Below the pieces are notes generated by a model. The model was not told where the DNA came from. It made no database searches and was given only the letters and a program-made list of their open reading frames with translations. Position numbers and translations under genes: made by a program. A DNA stretch of 21,819 bases from a virus: positions 1 to 21,819 of IMG/VR virus record IMGVR_UViG_3300003894_000200. One strand, 5' to 3'. Positions 7,501-14,516 of the stretch are shown here, one piece after another (the first letter of the stretch is position 1; every line of letters begins with the position of its first letter).

Positions 7501-8787
7501 AGTTTCTCCAGCAAAACCCTGAGTTTCAGGTTTGGGTTGCGGCTTAGCTTTTTCTGCATAAGCCCCTGTCCCTTGTTGTTTAGCAACAGCGTCAAGCATT
7601 TGCTTTCGCCGTGGGTCTTCTGCTGGTGACCCCTGCACAGTGTCACGCATTCCCGCTAATGCGCTTTTAGGTTTAGGTTTTTGCTGATTAGCACCTTCAG
7701 GAACTTTAGTTCGGTTTGCTGCTTCTTGCTCTTCTGGTAAGTTACGACCTGTTGCTGGTCGCTGCTGCTGTTGCTGCTCAGCTTTCCGCTTAGGCTCTTC
7801 GGCCATCGCTGTTCTGCTTTGGTCTAATCGGCCACTTGACTGATTTCTTTTAAGCCAATTGTCAACACCAGCCTTTCCACCAGAAACAAAAGTTCTTTCT
7901 TTTCCGTTTTCATCACGGTAAAAAACGCTTTTTCCGTCCTTGCTCCTAAATACTTGTTGCTGTACACCACGTATCTTCATTGTCCCAAGAAGAGTCCCCT
8001 CCCCTTTTTGGTTTAAGCCCCTTAACGCTTGCTGGTATTTTGATAAAGGTTTTTGTTTTGATTGTGTTGCAATCTTTGGTCTTGGACTCATATCTTTAAC
8101 CTCAGGTTTTTCAGTCTTTTTGTTCGCAAACGCAAGCTCTTCTAGTTTGGCACCTATGTTCAAAGAGCTTTCATCTATTTTTGCTGGAGCTTTTTGCTTG
8201 ACGCTATTATCAAATTTGCCACCCGGAAATACTTTTTCCATGGCTGCTTTCTTTTTGCTGTCCCAATCCTTAGGAGGCCAAGGTTGACCAACTTGCCAAG
8301 CACCTGTTCGTATAGCAGCAGTTTTTTCTCTAGTTCCTTGTGCGGCAGCCCTAGCTTTTGCTAGACCTTCAGGAGTGCTTGTTGAATCTTTCGCTCTTTG
8401 TATTGCAGCATCTCTCCTAGATTTTTCAGCTGCGTTAAGTTCTTCTTGTCGTTTAGCTATTTCCTTAGGGTCAATTTTGGGAGCAGGCTTGCCGTCTAAT
8501 GTAGTAAAATCACTGGGATTATATTTCTTGCTTTTTCCTTGCTTTGCAAATCCGGTTAGACCATCAGATTTAATAAGGTCATTTACGTAATGAGTTTTTT
8601 CTTTACCCTTTAAGGCTTTGTACATGTCCTTTATGGACTTGGCTAAATAAACACTACCACGAGATGGCCCCGGTCTTTTGGTTCCATCGTTAAGATTTCC
8701 ACCCCACGCATAAAATCCATATTCTTTACCATCCTTCCCTTTGAAGAATAGCTTCGATATTTTTTCCCAGTCTTTATCGACAGCCAT
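4537..8787 (-). CDS. Giant Gln/Gly-rich repeat protein, 1416 aa, putative internal virion protein
   Basis: The start ATG overlaps the stop of the 328-aa gene (TAATG). Visible regions in order: residues 1-90 look like a small folded domain (KDGKEYGFYAWGG); 100-430 are basic, Lys/Gln/Pro-rich and disordered-looking; 430-590 are Gly-rich with aromatic patches; 600-1095 are a long helical Gln/Gly/Ala region with approximately 11-residue repeats (LGQGFGAQADA, IGQGFGAQANL); 1110-1212 are almost pure Gly/Asn; 1215-1300 are Asn/Pro/Trp-rich with PPWWP motifs; 1290-1340 are strongly acidic; and 1350-1416 are a short folded-looking tail. No enzymatic motif is seen. The helical region resembles ejection or core proteins of short-tailed phages, and the place between nozzle and the other Gln-rich proteins fits. 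A tape-measure role is less likely because no tail-tube gene is present. Function remains inference. Confidence 0.85.
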   Translation of the reverse strand: MAVDKDWEKISKLFFKGKDGKEYGFYAWGGNLNDGTKRPGPSRGSVYLAKSIKDMYKALKGKEKTHYVNDLIKSDGLTGFAKQGKSKKYNPSDFTTLDGKPAPKIDPKEIAKRQEELNAAEKSRRDAAIQRAKDSTSTPEGLAKARAAAQGTREKTAAIRTGAWQVGQPWPPKDWDSKKKAAMEKVFPGGKFDNSVKQKAPAKIDESSLNIGAKLEELAFANKKTEKPEVKDMSPRPKIATQSKQKPLSKYQQALRGLNQKGEGTLLGTMKIRGVQQQVFRSKDGKSVFYRDENGKERTFVSGGKAGVDNWLKRNQSSGRLDQSRTAMAEEPKRKAEQQQQQRPATGRNLPEEQEAANRTKVPEGANQQKPKPKSALAGMRDTVQGSPAEDPRRKQMLDAVAKQQGTGAYAEKAKPQPKPETQGFAGETSGRKLEPNSNTDGTRRPVADGGRQGGGRDSLPPNLSPHVMDGFGDALPGNGGGRGGAGGVTTGEYWEDESVANRMPVGGGGGGSVGAGGLDSGAGNPNIQGFLPSRGYSGASGPDNHSWWNPVSDLPSFPGGIPYYGPRLPWGKGSWQDPDLDNNQPQGPRSLLEWVMQEYQQAHNEGKAANEARYQEIKEGYDDLKGEAVADRGDIDDKFRALRTGAIRRGEGDIAASQGAYNAGRQGIEDRGQGRLRGLMQGYQSGRQDLANMTGQNLGTLAGLSGANVGQIGGLSDAARQGVTGRYAKDQQALAKGFGQLGQSQQQRISGDTSALDQGHQSRSQALGQGYGQAGSKLADLYGSGRDAIGQDFGAATTGAGDRYGGRLARGLELLQGLGAGAAADIGERHDESLQSGLAGIQSQAQQRGLGNTTISGSMQQGLRSRLGKDRESALGQLRDSLIDRKAGMFSQLSGDRERAVDAFTQAGLGARTDMLGRGIEAQRGLTGQGLAAQERLGGDRLAAFERGQGRGQQAAQQIGLQGLAAQEAGDRARMGADQAMASQGLAGQIGQLGQGFGAQADAIGQGFGAQANLTGQGLANLASGLQGLQSSDAALTGQQLGSLDAMLQGITGRDAALGEAGIGAYERGSGRVGGVGQNKLDFMERRTDAYPSLQDMVGLLRDWGAAGGGVNPLGMFGGGGGGDQGGGWNWPPGGGGGGGGGNGGDEGGDEEGGDNEGGNEGGGNNGGGNNGGGNTGNGGGNGGGNNGGGGNNGGGGNNGDGNNGGDGDQPIDSGPHGGDPANDPNNPAHPNHPANPNNPNAPPYNPTSKNPPPWWPPYVGWPPEEDTLPTDGPRPPWWPKNQPWPPSLPTEDLPDEEDEEVAEEELDEEIEEEIDNEDELLQDAEDIEFEDVAEPERPPTVPPILNPTETGTIENDAGLQMAEQAQQNGLWPAGLSPQKIQQLMQKYGSWDEVPPIERIRIMPRNISPMGGNQA
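5158..5460 (-). repeat. Gly/Asn codon repeat tract (about 100 residues)
   Basis: On the plus strand this is a run of ccgcc, ccacc and ttattaccgcc-type triplets that encodes residues about 1110-1210 of the 1416-aa protein, nearly all Gly with Asn, Asp and Glu interspersed (GGGNNGGG units). The triplet repeat keeps frame and is likely unstable in length. It also generates long spurious reading frames in the other phases of both strands. Confidence 0.9.
5751..5816 (-). repeat. 33-bp (11-codon) repeats in helical region
   Basis: Two clear 33-bp units begin at the cttgcgc elements at 5751 and 5784 on the plus strand and both contain ccaaaaccttg. They encode the adjacent 11-residue units IGQGFGAQANL and LGQGFGAQADA. 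More degenerate copies surround them within residues 600-1090 of the 1416-aa protein. The 11-residue period is typical of long amphipathic helices. Confidence 0.65.
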
Positions 8788-9773
8788 TACCTACGGCCTC
8801 CGCGCAATGCCATTAACATTCTTTGTAGATTTCTAAGGCCACCAATCTGTCTAGATTGACTACCGTGCATCATTGGATTGTAGCCTTGCATCCTATCCAT
8901 TTTCTTAGCGATTCTTGGCCCTTGTATCGAAGTATCGCCTTGGTTAAATGTTTGTGTGTTATACGTTCTGCGGTTATCGTAATTGCGGTTAGTATTGTAC
9001 GTTCTAGTATTGTAAGTATTGCGATTGTTTACGCTGGGCATTCCCGGTGAACGATAAGGCCCGAAATCAGGATGAGACATCCTTCTTCCCAAACCGCCAT
9101 ATGGATTTGCATTCAATCCTCCAGTATCAAAAGAATCCATGCCTCCACGTGGAGTTTGATAACGACCAGAAACTGAACCGCCATAACCGCCGTAACCTCT
9201 AGGGCCTCGGTAACCTGCACGCATTCGGTTGGCATTCATGTTGCCACCGGTTGAAAAGCGATTGCTTCTCTGGTTGGGTCGGTAAGCCGAAGAGCGAGAG
9301 TTTTGAGCAGGGAATGAATCATTCATGGAGTTGTTTCCACCAGACTTCCCAGAGCCATGACTCCAAAAACCTCCCGGCGATTGGGCACCGCCTGCTGGTG
9401 GTCTACCGGGGTCAAAGCTCCCATGGTCACTACCAGAAGGTGAAGGAGGAGGGAGCATTCCTTTTGGATTAAATGGGCTAATCTGATTACCCCCAGTTCC
9501 CACTGGAATACCTCCTGTAACTCCACCACGGCCTCGTGGTTGTCCACCGACCATGCCCGGCCCACTGCCCATGCCAGACTGTAGGCCCATGCCGGGCATT
9601 CCGCTTGGAGGCATCATTGAATTGCCCATGCCGCCCATTGGGGTGTCCATCTGGTTTAATTGATTCATGTTATTCATGCCAGATGGCTGGCCCATACCGC
9701 CCATCTGTGAATGATAAAAATCAGGCGTTGGCATCCTGCGACGTTGGTTGTAGTATTCGTTTGGCATATCCAT
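8787..9773 (-). CDS. Gly/Met/Asn/Arg-rich low-complexity virion protein candidate, 328 aa
   Basis: I do not recognise a family. The sequence is low-complexity in blocks: residues 24-76 are Met/Gly-rich (GGMGQPSGMNNMNQLNQM), 78-130 are Gly/Pro-rich, 180-212 are Arg/Gly/Tyr-rich with RGPRGYGGYGG, and 250-278 repeat TYNT and related motifs. The C-terminus (about 285-328) is basic with an amphipathic-looking helix, RQIGGLRNLQRMLMALRGGRR being its core. The composition predicts disorder or condensate-like behaviour. It follows the 92-aa gene after 2 bp and ends in a TAATG overlap with the 1416-aa gene, so all three should be co-translated. A role as an internal or tail-associated virion protein follows from position only. 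The ATG at 9773 has only a weak GATGAG ribosome site; an ATG at 9767 is an alternative. Confidence 0.8.
   Translation of the reverse strand: MDMPNEYYNQRRRMPTPDFYHSQMGGMGQPSGMNNMNQLNQMDTPMGGMGNSMMPPSGMPGMGLQSGMGSGPGMVGGQPRGRGGVTGGIPVGTGGNQISPFNPKGMLPPPSPSGSDHGSFDPGRPPAGGAQSPGGFWSHGSGKSGGNNSMNDSFPAQNSRSSAYRPNQRSNRFSTGGNMNANRMRAGYRGPRGYGGYGGSVSGRYQTPRGGMDSFDTGGLNANPYGGLGRRMSHPDFGPYRSPGMPSVNNRNTYNTRTYNTNRNYDNRRTYNTQTFNQGDTSIQGPRIAKKMDRMQGYNPMMHGSQSRQIGGLRNLQRMLMALRGGRR
8940..9026 (-). repeat. YNT-type short repeats in the 328-aa protein
   Basis: On the plus strand a series of related gtattgtacgttcta and gttatacgttctgc elements encodes repeated TYNT, NRNY and NRRTYNT motifs, residues about 250-278. 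The repeats are short and imperfect. Confidence 0.55.
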
Positions 9774-9775
9774 GA

Positions 9776-10054
9776 TTAACTCATCTGGGTCAATGTTTCT
9801 TCGTACCAGTTACCGCCGTAAGCTACACACAGCTTTACCGTGGAACCACCACCGCCATAAAGCAAGACAATCTCGCCGTCGGCTGGACTACTATTCAAAT
9901 CTGTCGAGTCAGTTTCGTCACTAGTAACTACAGGTATTACAGTGTTGGCTGTTAGGGTAACCGTAGATGCAGGAGCTGTTGAAAGCTGGTTGCTTAACCT
10001 ACGTTGCCTAGAACCATGCGAAGGGTCTCTTGGTGCATTGCTTAATACTCCCAT
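9776..10054 (-). CDS. Small phage protein, 92 aa, unknown function
   Basis: The chosen start is the ATG at 10054, which overlaps the stop of the nozzle-like gene in a TAATG junction; a GTG two codons upstream is possible but less likely. The N-terminal 30 residues are basic and polar (NAPRDPSHGSRQRR). The C-terminal part is beta-rich with a Gly-rich turn (EIVLLYGGGGSTVKLCVAYGGNWYEE), resembling the short beta-structured segments found in fibre-attachment or decoration proteins of phages. No domain was recognised. Its place between the nozzle candidate and the low-complexity genes suggests a virion component. Confidence 0.75.
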   Translation of the reverse strand: MGVLSNAPRDPSHGSRQRRLSNQLSTAPASTVTLTANTVIPVVTSDETDSTDLNSSPADGEIVLLYGGGGSTVKLCVAYGGNWYEETLTQMS

Positions 10055-11625
10055 TACCACTGCCTCGCTCTTGGGCCATCGAAACCATTTAACTCTACCC
10101 CCATAAACTCATAAGACCATGCTTGGTTGTCTGAGTTGTTTTGGAGCTTGATAAAAATATCATGCCCCATTGCTCTTCTTCTTTCACTCTTATTCCGTCC
10201 CGCTGAAAAGGTGCCGGTAAAATTAGGACTACCCAAGGCATGTGCAGCTTGAGCTGTCTCAGCACCGTAGATACCAAAAGTGACATCATTACTTCCAGCA
10301 CCTAACGCAGTCTTTAATTCCGTCAACATCAACTTAGGCCTTCCCTGCAACTGGCAAGGCCCAAGATAGACGTAACTATCTATCGCTGTTCCGTCATCTG
10401 ACTTTGAAGGGGTGTCGTAATCAAACTTCCTTACATACCCATCTTGACCGCCAAGGAGAACTGTTCGGTCAGATGCTGAGTCACCGTCAAATGTATGAAC
10501 GCTAATTGGATTGTGGTCGTTGTTACCAAACTTATCAGCCCACCAGCTTTGGTTGCGAACATCGTAGTAATAGTTTGTTGTCGCCCCTCCTCCTAAAGGA
10601 GTTAGGAAAACATAGACACCACGTTCTCTGTCAGACCAAACCATACGAACTAGAGTAGTGTTAGCGTTGTATTGATTCATCCTGTCTTGGATTTGCTGCT
10701 CAGTTATATTGACTGGAGCTTGCCCCGGCTGCATACGATAAACACCGCCACGACTTCCAAAGAAATACAGAACACCTTCAGGTGATTTGCAGTACGGTCT
10801 ACCAAATGGTGCGCCAATGCTAGAACTAATTAAATCAAATCGACCGCCTGCGGCTGGGTCACCTGTCATTTGCCAGATGCTATGGTCGCCAAAGATAATA
10901 AGAATATCATCGTTGTACGGACACATTGCATTAACAATGTCTTGGGACTTTCCTGCTTCTGCGTTATTACCGGCAACGGCCTGTGTTTGTGTCTGCACAG
11001 TTGGTGAGTAGTTCCAATTGTTTGGGTCTCCAACCGCACTCATAAACCAGTTGTGAGGGTCACTACTAATGCCACTCATGACAATGCGACCATTCCAAGT
11101 CTCAATGAGCCTCGGTTCATTGCTACTATCTACAGGGAGAGAACCTGAAGATGCTGTCCACGTAGAAACAGTATTAGTAGAAGCTGTCCATTTTTTAGTG
11201 CTAGCACCATCAGCAAAATAAACATCGCCAAACATTTCAGCGCTAAAGATTGCAGGCACAGACGAAGACAACGCACCGCTACCATTGGTAGCTGTAGTAA
11301 AGCCACTTGTTGTAACTTTAGCTACAGTACCATTAGTAACTGCATAATTGTAGACAGTACGCGCACCCACTTCTGATTGGTCAGAAGGAGTGTCCCTACC
11401 TACCACTTGGCCGATGTCTTGGACTTTGCCGTCCGCAGTTCTAGCGTCTACATATTTTGTTAACCCAGCACGCTGACCACCCCGAGACCGTCCTGTTCCG
11501 GGGTCGTAAGCTCTGACGTTCTGGCAATCAACTGTAGTACCACGAGGTTGCGTTTCATAACCCAGCGATTCAACGAGTCCTTTCGTCGGCCAAGGCATAT
11601 CAAACCTTGTCCGATTACGACCCAT
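10054..11625 (-). CDS. Nozzle/tail-stabilisation-like beta-propeller virion protein, 523 aa
   Basis: The 523-residue product is beta-rich throughout with blade-like segments (DDILIIFGDHSIWQMTG, GVLYFFGSRGGVYRM, TVLLGGQDGYVRKF). The N-terminus has a MPWPTKGL...RGTTVDCQNVRAYDPGTG arrangement, in which a short strand precedes a propeller, as in tail nozzle proteins of short-tailed phages (T7 gp12 and P22 gp10 types). The match is by pattern and position: it lies downstream of coat and adaptor genes and upstream of internal protein genes. These proteins form the distal closure of the tail tube and retain DNA in the capsid. The start overlaps the previous stop (TAATG), and its own stop overlaps the next start in the same way. 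An alternative is a receptor-binding or hub protein. Confidence 0.85.
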   Translation of the reverse strand: MGRNRTRFDMPWPTKGLVESLGYETQPRGTTVDCQNVRAYDPGTGRSRGGQRAGLTKYVDARTADGKVQDIGQVVGRDTPSDQSEVGARTVYNYAVTNGTVAKVTTSGFTTATNGSGALSSSVPAIFSAEMFGDVYFADGASTKKWTASTNTVSTWTASSGSLPVDSSNEPRLIETWNGRIVMSGISSDPHNWFMSAVGDPNNWNYSPTVQTQTQAVAGNNAEAGKSQDIVNAMCPYNDDILIIFGDHSIWQMTGDPAAGGRFDLISSSIGAPFGRPYCKSPEGVLYFFGSRGGVYRMQPGQAPVNITEQQIQDRMNQYNANTTLVRMVWSDRERGVYVFLTPLGGGATTNYYYDVRNQSWWADKFGNNDHNPISVHTFDGDSASDRTVLLGGQDGYVRKFDYDTPSKSDDGTAIDSYVYLGPCQLQGRPKLMLTELKTALGAGSNDVTFGIYGAETAQAAHALGSPNFTGTFSAGRNKSERRRAMGHDIFIKLQNNSDNQAWSYEFMGVELNGFDGPRARQW

Positions 11626-11999
11626 TAGCTCATCGTTGCTCCGTTGTTAGCAATTGGCGACCAAACAATATCAGCACCTTTGTTAATGCTCATTAGAACA
11701 AGTAAGTCACCAGCATCTCCAATCGTCGCAGTGGTTTCAGTACCTGCACCACTGTTAAGGATTTCGCTTCCCGAACCAGTGATTTCCACATCACCGCCAC
11801 CGTCAGTCTTAAAACAGATAGCAATAATAATACCTGCTCTTTCTGGTGATGCTATTTTACGTGTTTCAGAACTACTTCCGCTAACAATCGAACAAATGCC
11901 AAGGCTTCTGTCTACGGCAATTGTCCCAGCATCACCGGGGTCTACAATCTCCAACTCAGGTTCACGAGCTAGTTGTTGTAAAATATTATGTCCACTCAT
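11625..11999 (-). CDS. Small beta-rich structural protein, 124 aa
   Basis: A GGAG ribosome site lies a few bases before the ATG at 11999. The product is beta-rich, with alternating hydrophobic residues and turns (GSGSEILNSGAGTETT, GDAGDLLVLMSINKG), and contains no long helix. No domain was recognised. It resembles small virion proteins that coat capsids or attach fibres and sits between the adaptor and nozzle genes. The stop overlaps the next start (TAATG). A decoration or connector-associated role is inference. Confidence 0.78.
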   Translation of the reverse strand: MSGHNILQQLAREPELEIVDPGDAGTIAVDRSLGICSIVSGSSSETRKIASPERAGIIIAICFKTDGGGDVEITGSGSEILNSGAGTETTATIGDAGDLLVLMSINKGADIVWSPIANNGATMS

Positions 12000-12009
12000 T
12001 TAAGTTCTC

Positions 12010-12339
12010 CTATGAGCTTGTGAGATGCAGGTCTACAACCCCTGCGTTATTTCCAAGTAATTTAATGTAAGCAGCACCCTTTAGTTCAGCGGGTAACGGC
12101 CAAGCCTTTTCAACAGCTACCGTATCCTGCACAGCACCTGAGGCGTTCTTTAATTCGTAGTAAGTCCCACCCTCTGTAGATGAAACATAGTAATTAAGTG
12201 TTGTTGTAGGGCTTGAGCCATCAGGGTGCAGTATTAATACACCTCCAGTAAACCCCTTAAAAACAATAGGGTCAGAATCACCGATGCTGCTCCCTACGGT
12301 AACTGATGTAATTACATCATTTTGTGGTGTTGTGTACAT
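12010..12339 (-). CDS. Small beta-rich structural protein, 109 aa
   Basis: The ATG at 12339 is preceded by AGGTGA. The product is all-beta in appearance (GGVLILHPDGSSPTTTLNYY, AAYIKLLGNNAGVVDLHLTS), with one STEGGTYYELKNASG hairpin. Such short proteins in the connector section of phage genomes are often capsid decoration or head-tail joining subunits, but I recognise no family. It sits 7 bp after the adaptor gene and 10 bp before the 124-aa gene, and the two small proteins may work as a pair. Confidence 0.75.
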   Translation of the reverse strand: MYTTPQNDVITSVTVGSSIGDSDPIVFKGFTGGVLILHPDGSSPTTTLNYYVSSTEGGTYYELKNASGAVQDTVAVEKAWPLPAELKGAAYIKLLGNNAGVVDLHLTSS

Positions 12340-12346
12340 GTTTCAC

Positions 12347-13450
12347 CTATGGATTAACGTCTGTGTAATAACTGCCATTGTACTTAACAATGTCGCCATT
12401 CATGGCCCTATTTTCTGCTTCAGAAATAGCTCGTCCATCACTGCGGTCTGCGTTGTAACCAAGGTATTCAGGACTCTGAAGAACCTTATCGTAGCTAATA
12501 GAAGCAGCCAATCTTTGTTGAAATGCTGCACTGTGTATTCCTGCGTTGTTGTCAATTCTCATTTCGGATATGGCAAGACAGGATTCTAATATAGTTTCAG
12601 CATGAGCCTCACCACCCAAGGGGTAAGGATTGCCGGTAGTTAGTTTTCCGGGCAAGGCGTGATAACGATATGAAATTGTGTATCCCGCATCTGGAGTGGG
12701 GTATAACATAAGTTCAAATCTTTGGCCATTGGAACCATCGCTCGTCTTTGCCCTGACTGCGCAAAGTTTGGGGTCTGAACGAACATCCCCATAATCTCTT
12801 TGCTGGAGGATTCTGATACGATGTTCTCCCGTCAGCTCAATCGGAAACCACCTGTTGTCTCCTGAAGAATACGTCATAAGACCAATCAGTCCACCAAAAT
12901 TAGCAGACAATTGATATGTATGCGTACCAGCAACTGTCGTGAGAGTAGTTACCGGCTCCATGAAACTCCATTTGTGGCTCAATCGCTCACCTTGTGAAGG
13001 CGGTGGGTGATAGAACTGACGCAACCCGGAGTTAATTATTTCATCAATCTGAGCTAACTCATCAGTAGACCAATTAGATGAATCACGTTCACCTAAATAA
13101 TGCCAACCTACTTCTTTGCGAAGTTGAGTTAAGTCAATTGATAAAGTTGATTCTGTACTTGTGTCAGCAGGACTCCCGATAGTCTTGATATTAAAACTAA
13201 CAGGGATTGCATTTGTATGAGTAAATAGAAGACCTACAACTGCGGCATTCATTTCCGCCGCTGTAAGGTTGACGCTGTATTGACCGTTACCTTCTTCTGC
13301 AATTGAACCTGCGATGCTGGCTTGAGTCCCACCATCTTTGGTTATGTATTTTCCAATTGCACTAGCAACACCCGTCAAGGCAGCACCAGTAGTCTTGTTT
13401 ACAAGACCAAAGGTAAACCCTGTTACAGCTTCGTTTCTAACAAAACTCAT
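12347..13450 (-). CDS. Head-to-tail adaptor-like protein with N-terminal beta module, 367 aa
   Basis: Two parts are visible. Residues 1-92 are a beta-rich module (AVTGFTFGLVNKTTGAALTG, ITKDGGTQ, EEGNGQYSVNLT) that matches the C-terminal half of the 139-aa protein at the right end of the window. Residues about 104-367 begin with a helical segment LRKEVGWHYLGERDSSNWST followed by ELAQIDEIINSGLRQFYHPP, a pattern I associate with phage head-to-tail adaptor proteins, and continue as mixed helix and strand. Adaptors bind below the portal ring and link it to the tail. The start overlaps the stop of the preceding gene (ATGA). The fusion of an apparent surface-type module to an adaptor is unusual; the module may face outwards as a decoration. 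Adaptor identity is by pattern and position. Confidence 0.83.
   Translation of the reverse strand: MSFVRNEAVTGFTFGLVNKTTGAALTGVASAIGKYITKDGGTQASIAGSIAEEGNGQYSVNLTAAEMNAAVVGLLFTHTNAIPVSFNIKTIGSPADTSTESTLSIDLTQLRKEVGWHYLGERDSSNWSTDELAQIDEIINSGLRQFYHPPPSQGERLSHKWSFMEPVTTLTTVAGTHTYQLSANFGGLIGLMTYSSGDNRWFPIELTGEHRIRILQQRDYGDVRSDPKLCAVRAKTSDGSNGQRFELMLYPTPDAGYTISYRYHALPGKLTTGNPYPLGGEAHAETILESCLAISEMRIDNNAGIHSAAFQQRLAASISYDKVLQSPEYLGYNADRSDGRAISEAENRAMNGDIVKYNGSYYTDVNP
13175..13450 (-). repeat. Shared beta-rich module, copy 2 (adaptor N-terminus)
   Basis: Residues 1-92 of the adaptor-like protein. It aligns with the copy at 21239-21502 over nearly its full length, with the conserved blocks TGFT..LVNK, TKDGGTQ, EGNGQ and NLTA, and then a hydrophobic V-G-L stretch. 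The similarity is at protein level and diverged in DNA. Confidence 0.8.
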
Positions 13451-13665
13451 TTAGTAGCAACTTTCTTTTTGACCGCAGCCTTGCTCTGGCTTTTAGCAAT
13501 TGAAACAATTGCAACTTGAACTTCCCAAGGCAATGGGCCACTGGCTCGTTTGTGATAAATTTCGTGGGCTTCATCAAGAGCTTTCTGCTGTGCAGCGTTC
13601 AAGCCTCCTAATACATCCCTTATTTCATCTGAAAGAATCTGTATGTGTTTATGTTCTTCTGGCAT
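13447..13665 (-). CDS. Small helical protein, 72 aa, unknown function
   Basis: The ATG at 13665 is preceded by a strong GGAGGGG ribosome site; a TTG four codons upstream would destroy that spacing, so the ATG is preferred. The product is helical and charged with a basic Lys/Ala-rich tail (KSQSKAAVKKKVATK). It is the first gene after the hairpin gap and couples by ATGA to the adaptor gene. Possible roles are a virion chaperone or a small DNA-associated protein. No family was recognised. Confidence 0.78.
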   Translation of the reverse strand: MPEEHKHIQILSDEIRDVLGGLNAAQQKALDEAHEIYHKRASGPLPWEVQVAIVSIAKSQSKAAVKKKVATK

Positions 13666-13679
13666 TTTCCCCTCCAATT

Positions 13680-13722
13680 AAAGTAAGGGCGTAGCCAGAG
13701 AATACTGACTACACCCTACTTT
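13680..13722 (-). terminator. Long hairpin between capsid and connector genes
   Basis: Read on the minus strand, AAAGTA then GGGTGTAG pair with CTACGCCC then TACTTT, with one bulged T and one G-T wobble. An inner CAG/CTG pair closes a 6-base loop, giving about 17 base pairs in 43 bases. It sits in the largest intergenic gap of the window (13666-13732), right after the coat and lectin-like genes. Only a short TTTAATT follows the stem, so it is not a textbook T-tract terminator. It may be an attenuator, a weak terminator, or an RNA-processing or stability element that sets the ratio of coat to connector transcripts. The stem is symmetrical, so it could act on either strand. Confidence 0.6.
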
Positions 13723-13732
13723 AGACTAACAA

Positions 13733-14491
13733 TTAGTTGTCAATTTGCTCAACCTGATAGCAAGCAACCCAGTCAATGTGCATGATTGGGTCAGTTGTTC
13801 CAGAGCTGTGGCAAACAAAACTAGGTGTCATTTCCACGATTGGAATATTCGTAGTAATGGCAGCCTTAGCTACACCGTTTACATACGGCGTAATCTTAGT
13901 CAGACCATCAATGACAAACCCAACTTTTACGTAGGCATCATCCACTACAGTGTGAACTGCACTGGTAGAGCTACGGCTTCCAGCCTTCTCACTATGAATT
14001 GCCAAAGCTGTCGTATTGATAGCTTCAAATCCAACGTGATTAGCAGAAGAGTTTGCTGCTGAAGCAAACAAAGTTGAGTCAATCTCAGACAGACCAGCAA
14101 AAGCCTGAACAGTTGTTGAGCCGATATCGGCTAACTTAATGCGAGCTTCATAATAGATTTTCGCATTGGCGTTCGGGATAAAGCTGGCAGCAGCGGCTGC
14201 TCCACCCATTTGGATTTGCGCACCTTGGTTGTTTGTTGAGCTAGCTGAATCCAGTAGCAAAACACCACCCTTGGCGGCAACATCACAAGCGGCAGTACCG
14301 GCTGTTGCCTGAGTTAAAAGCCAACGAGTCGAGGCATCGTCAAACGCCAAGAAGTCGTCGATAAATCCAAACCCTTCACTAACCCCACCGACTGCTAATT
14401 CAGCCAAGGGAGCCTGTGCAAAGATGTTTGGGGAGAGGCCACGCAAAACTTTGCCCACCCCTCGTTGCGGTTTAAGGTATAAATCACCCAT
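13733..14491 (-). CDS. Concanavalin-like (LamG-type) virion surface protein candidate, 252 aa
   Basis: After an N-terminal segment of about 40 residues (LYLKPQRGVGKVLRG) comes a jelly-roll-looking domain (about 42-250): DDFLAFDD, then GVLLLDSASS, KIYYEARIKLADIG, AFAGLSEID, HVGFEAIN, AIHSEKAG, YVKVGFVIDG and ITPYVNGVAKA. This strand order is typical of concanavalin A-like/LamG domains, which often bind glycans. The gene lies directly after the coat gene, 25 bp away with a GGAGTTT ribosome site, so a capsid decoration or fibre role is most likely. Binding to host surface or mucus sugars is possible but unproven. Family membership is by pattern only. Confidence 0.82.
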   Translation of the reverse strand: MGDLYLKPQRGVGKVLRGLSPNIFAQAPLAELAVGGVSEGFGFIDDFLAFDDASTRWLLTQATAGTAACDVAAKGGVLLLDSASSTNNQGAQIQMGGAAAAASFIPNANAKIYYEARIKLADIGSTTVQAFAGLSEIDSTLFASAANSSANHVGFEAINTTALAIHSEKAGSRSSTSAVHTVVDDAYVKVGFVIDGLTKITPYVNGVAKAAITTNIPIVEMTPSFVCHSSGTTDPIMHIDWVACYQVEQIDN

Positions 14492-14516
14492 CGTTATAAA
14501 CTCCTTTCTGAGTCAA

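Noticed and set aside
4537-8787. 1416-aa protein as a tape-measure protein
   Set aside because: No tail tube or chaperone genes precede it, a nozzle-like gene does, and the sequence lacks the regular hydrophobic core of tape measures. Kept only as a weaker alternative.
14492-14516. Promoter-like TTGACT and TATAAC in the gap after the coat gene
   Set aside because: Read on the minus strand the spacing is only 12 bases, too short for a standard promoter, and the segment is explained by the stop codon and GGAGTTT ribosome site.
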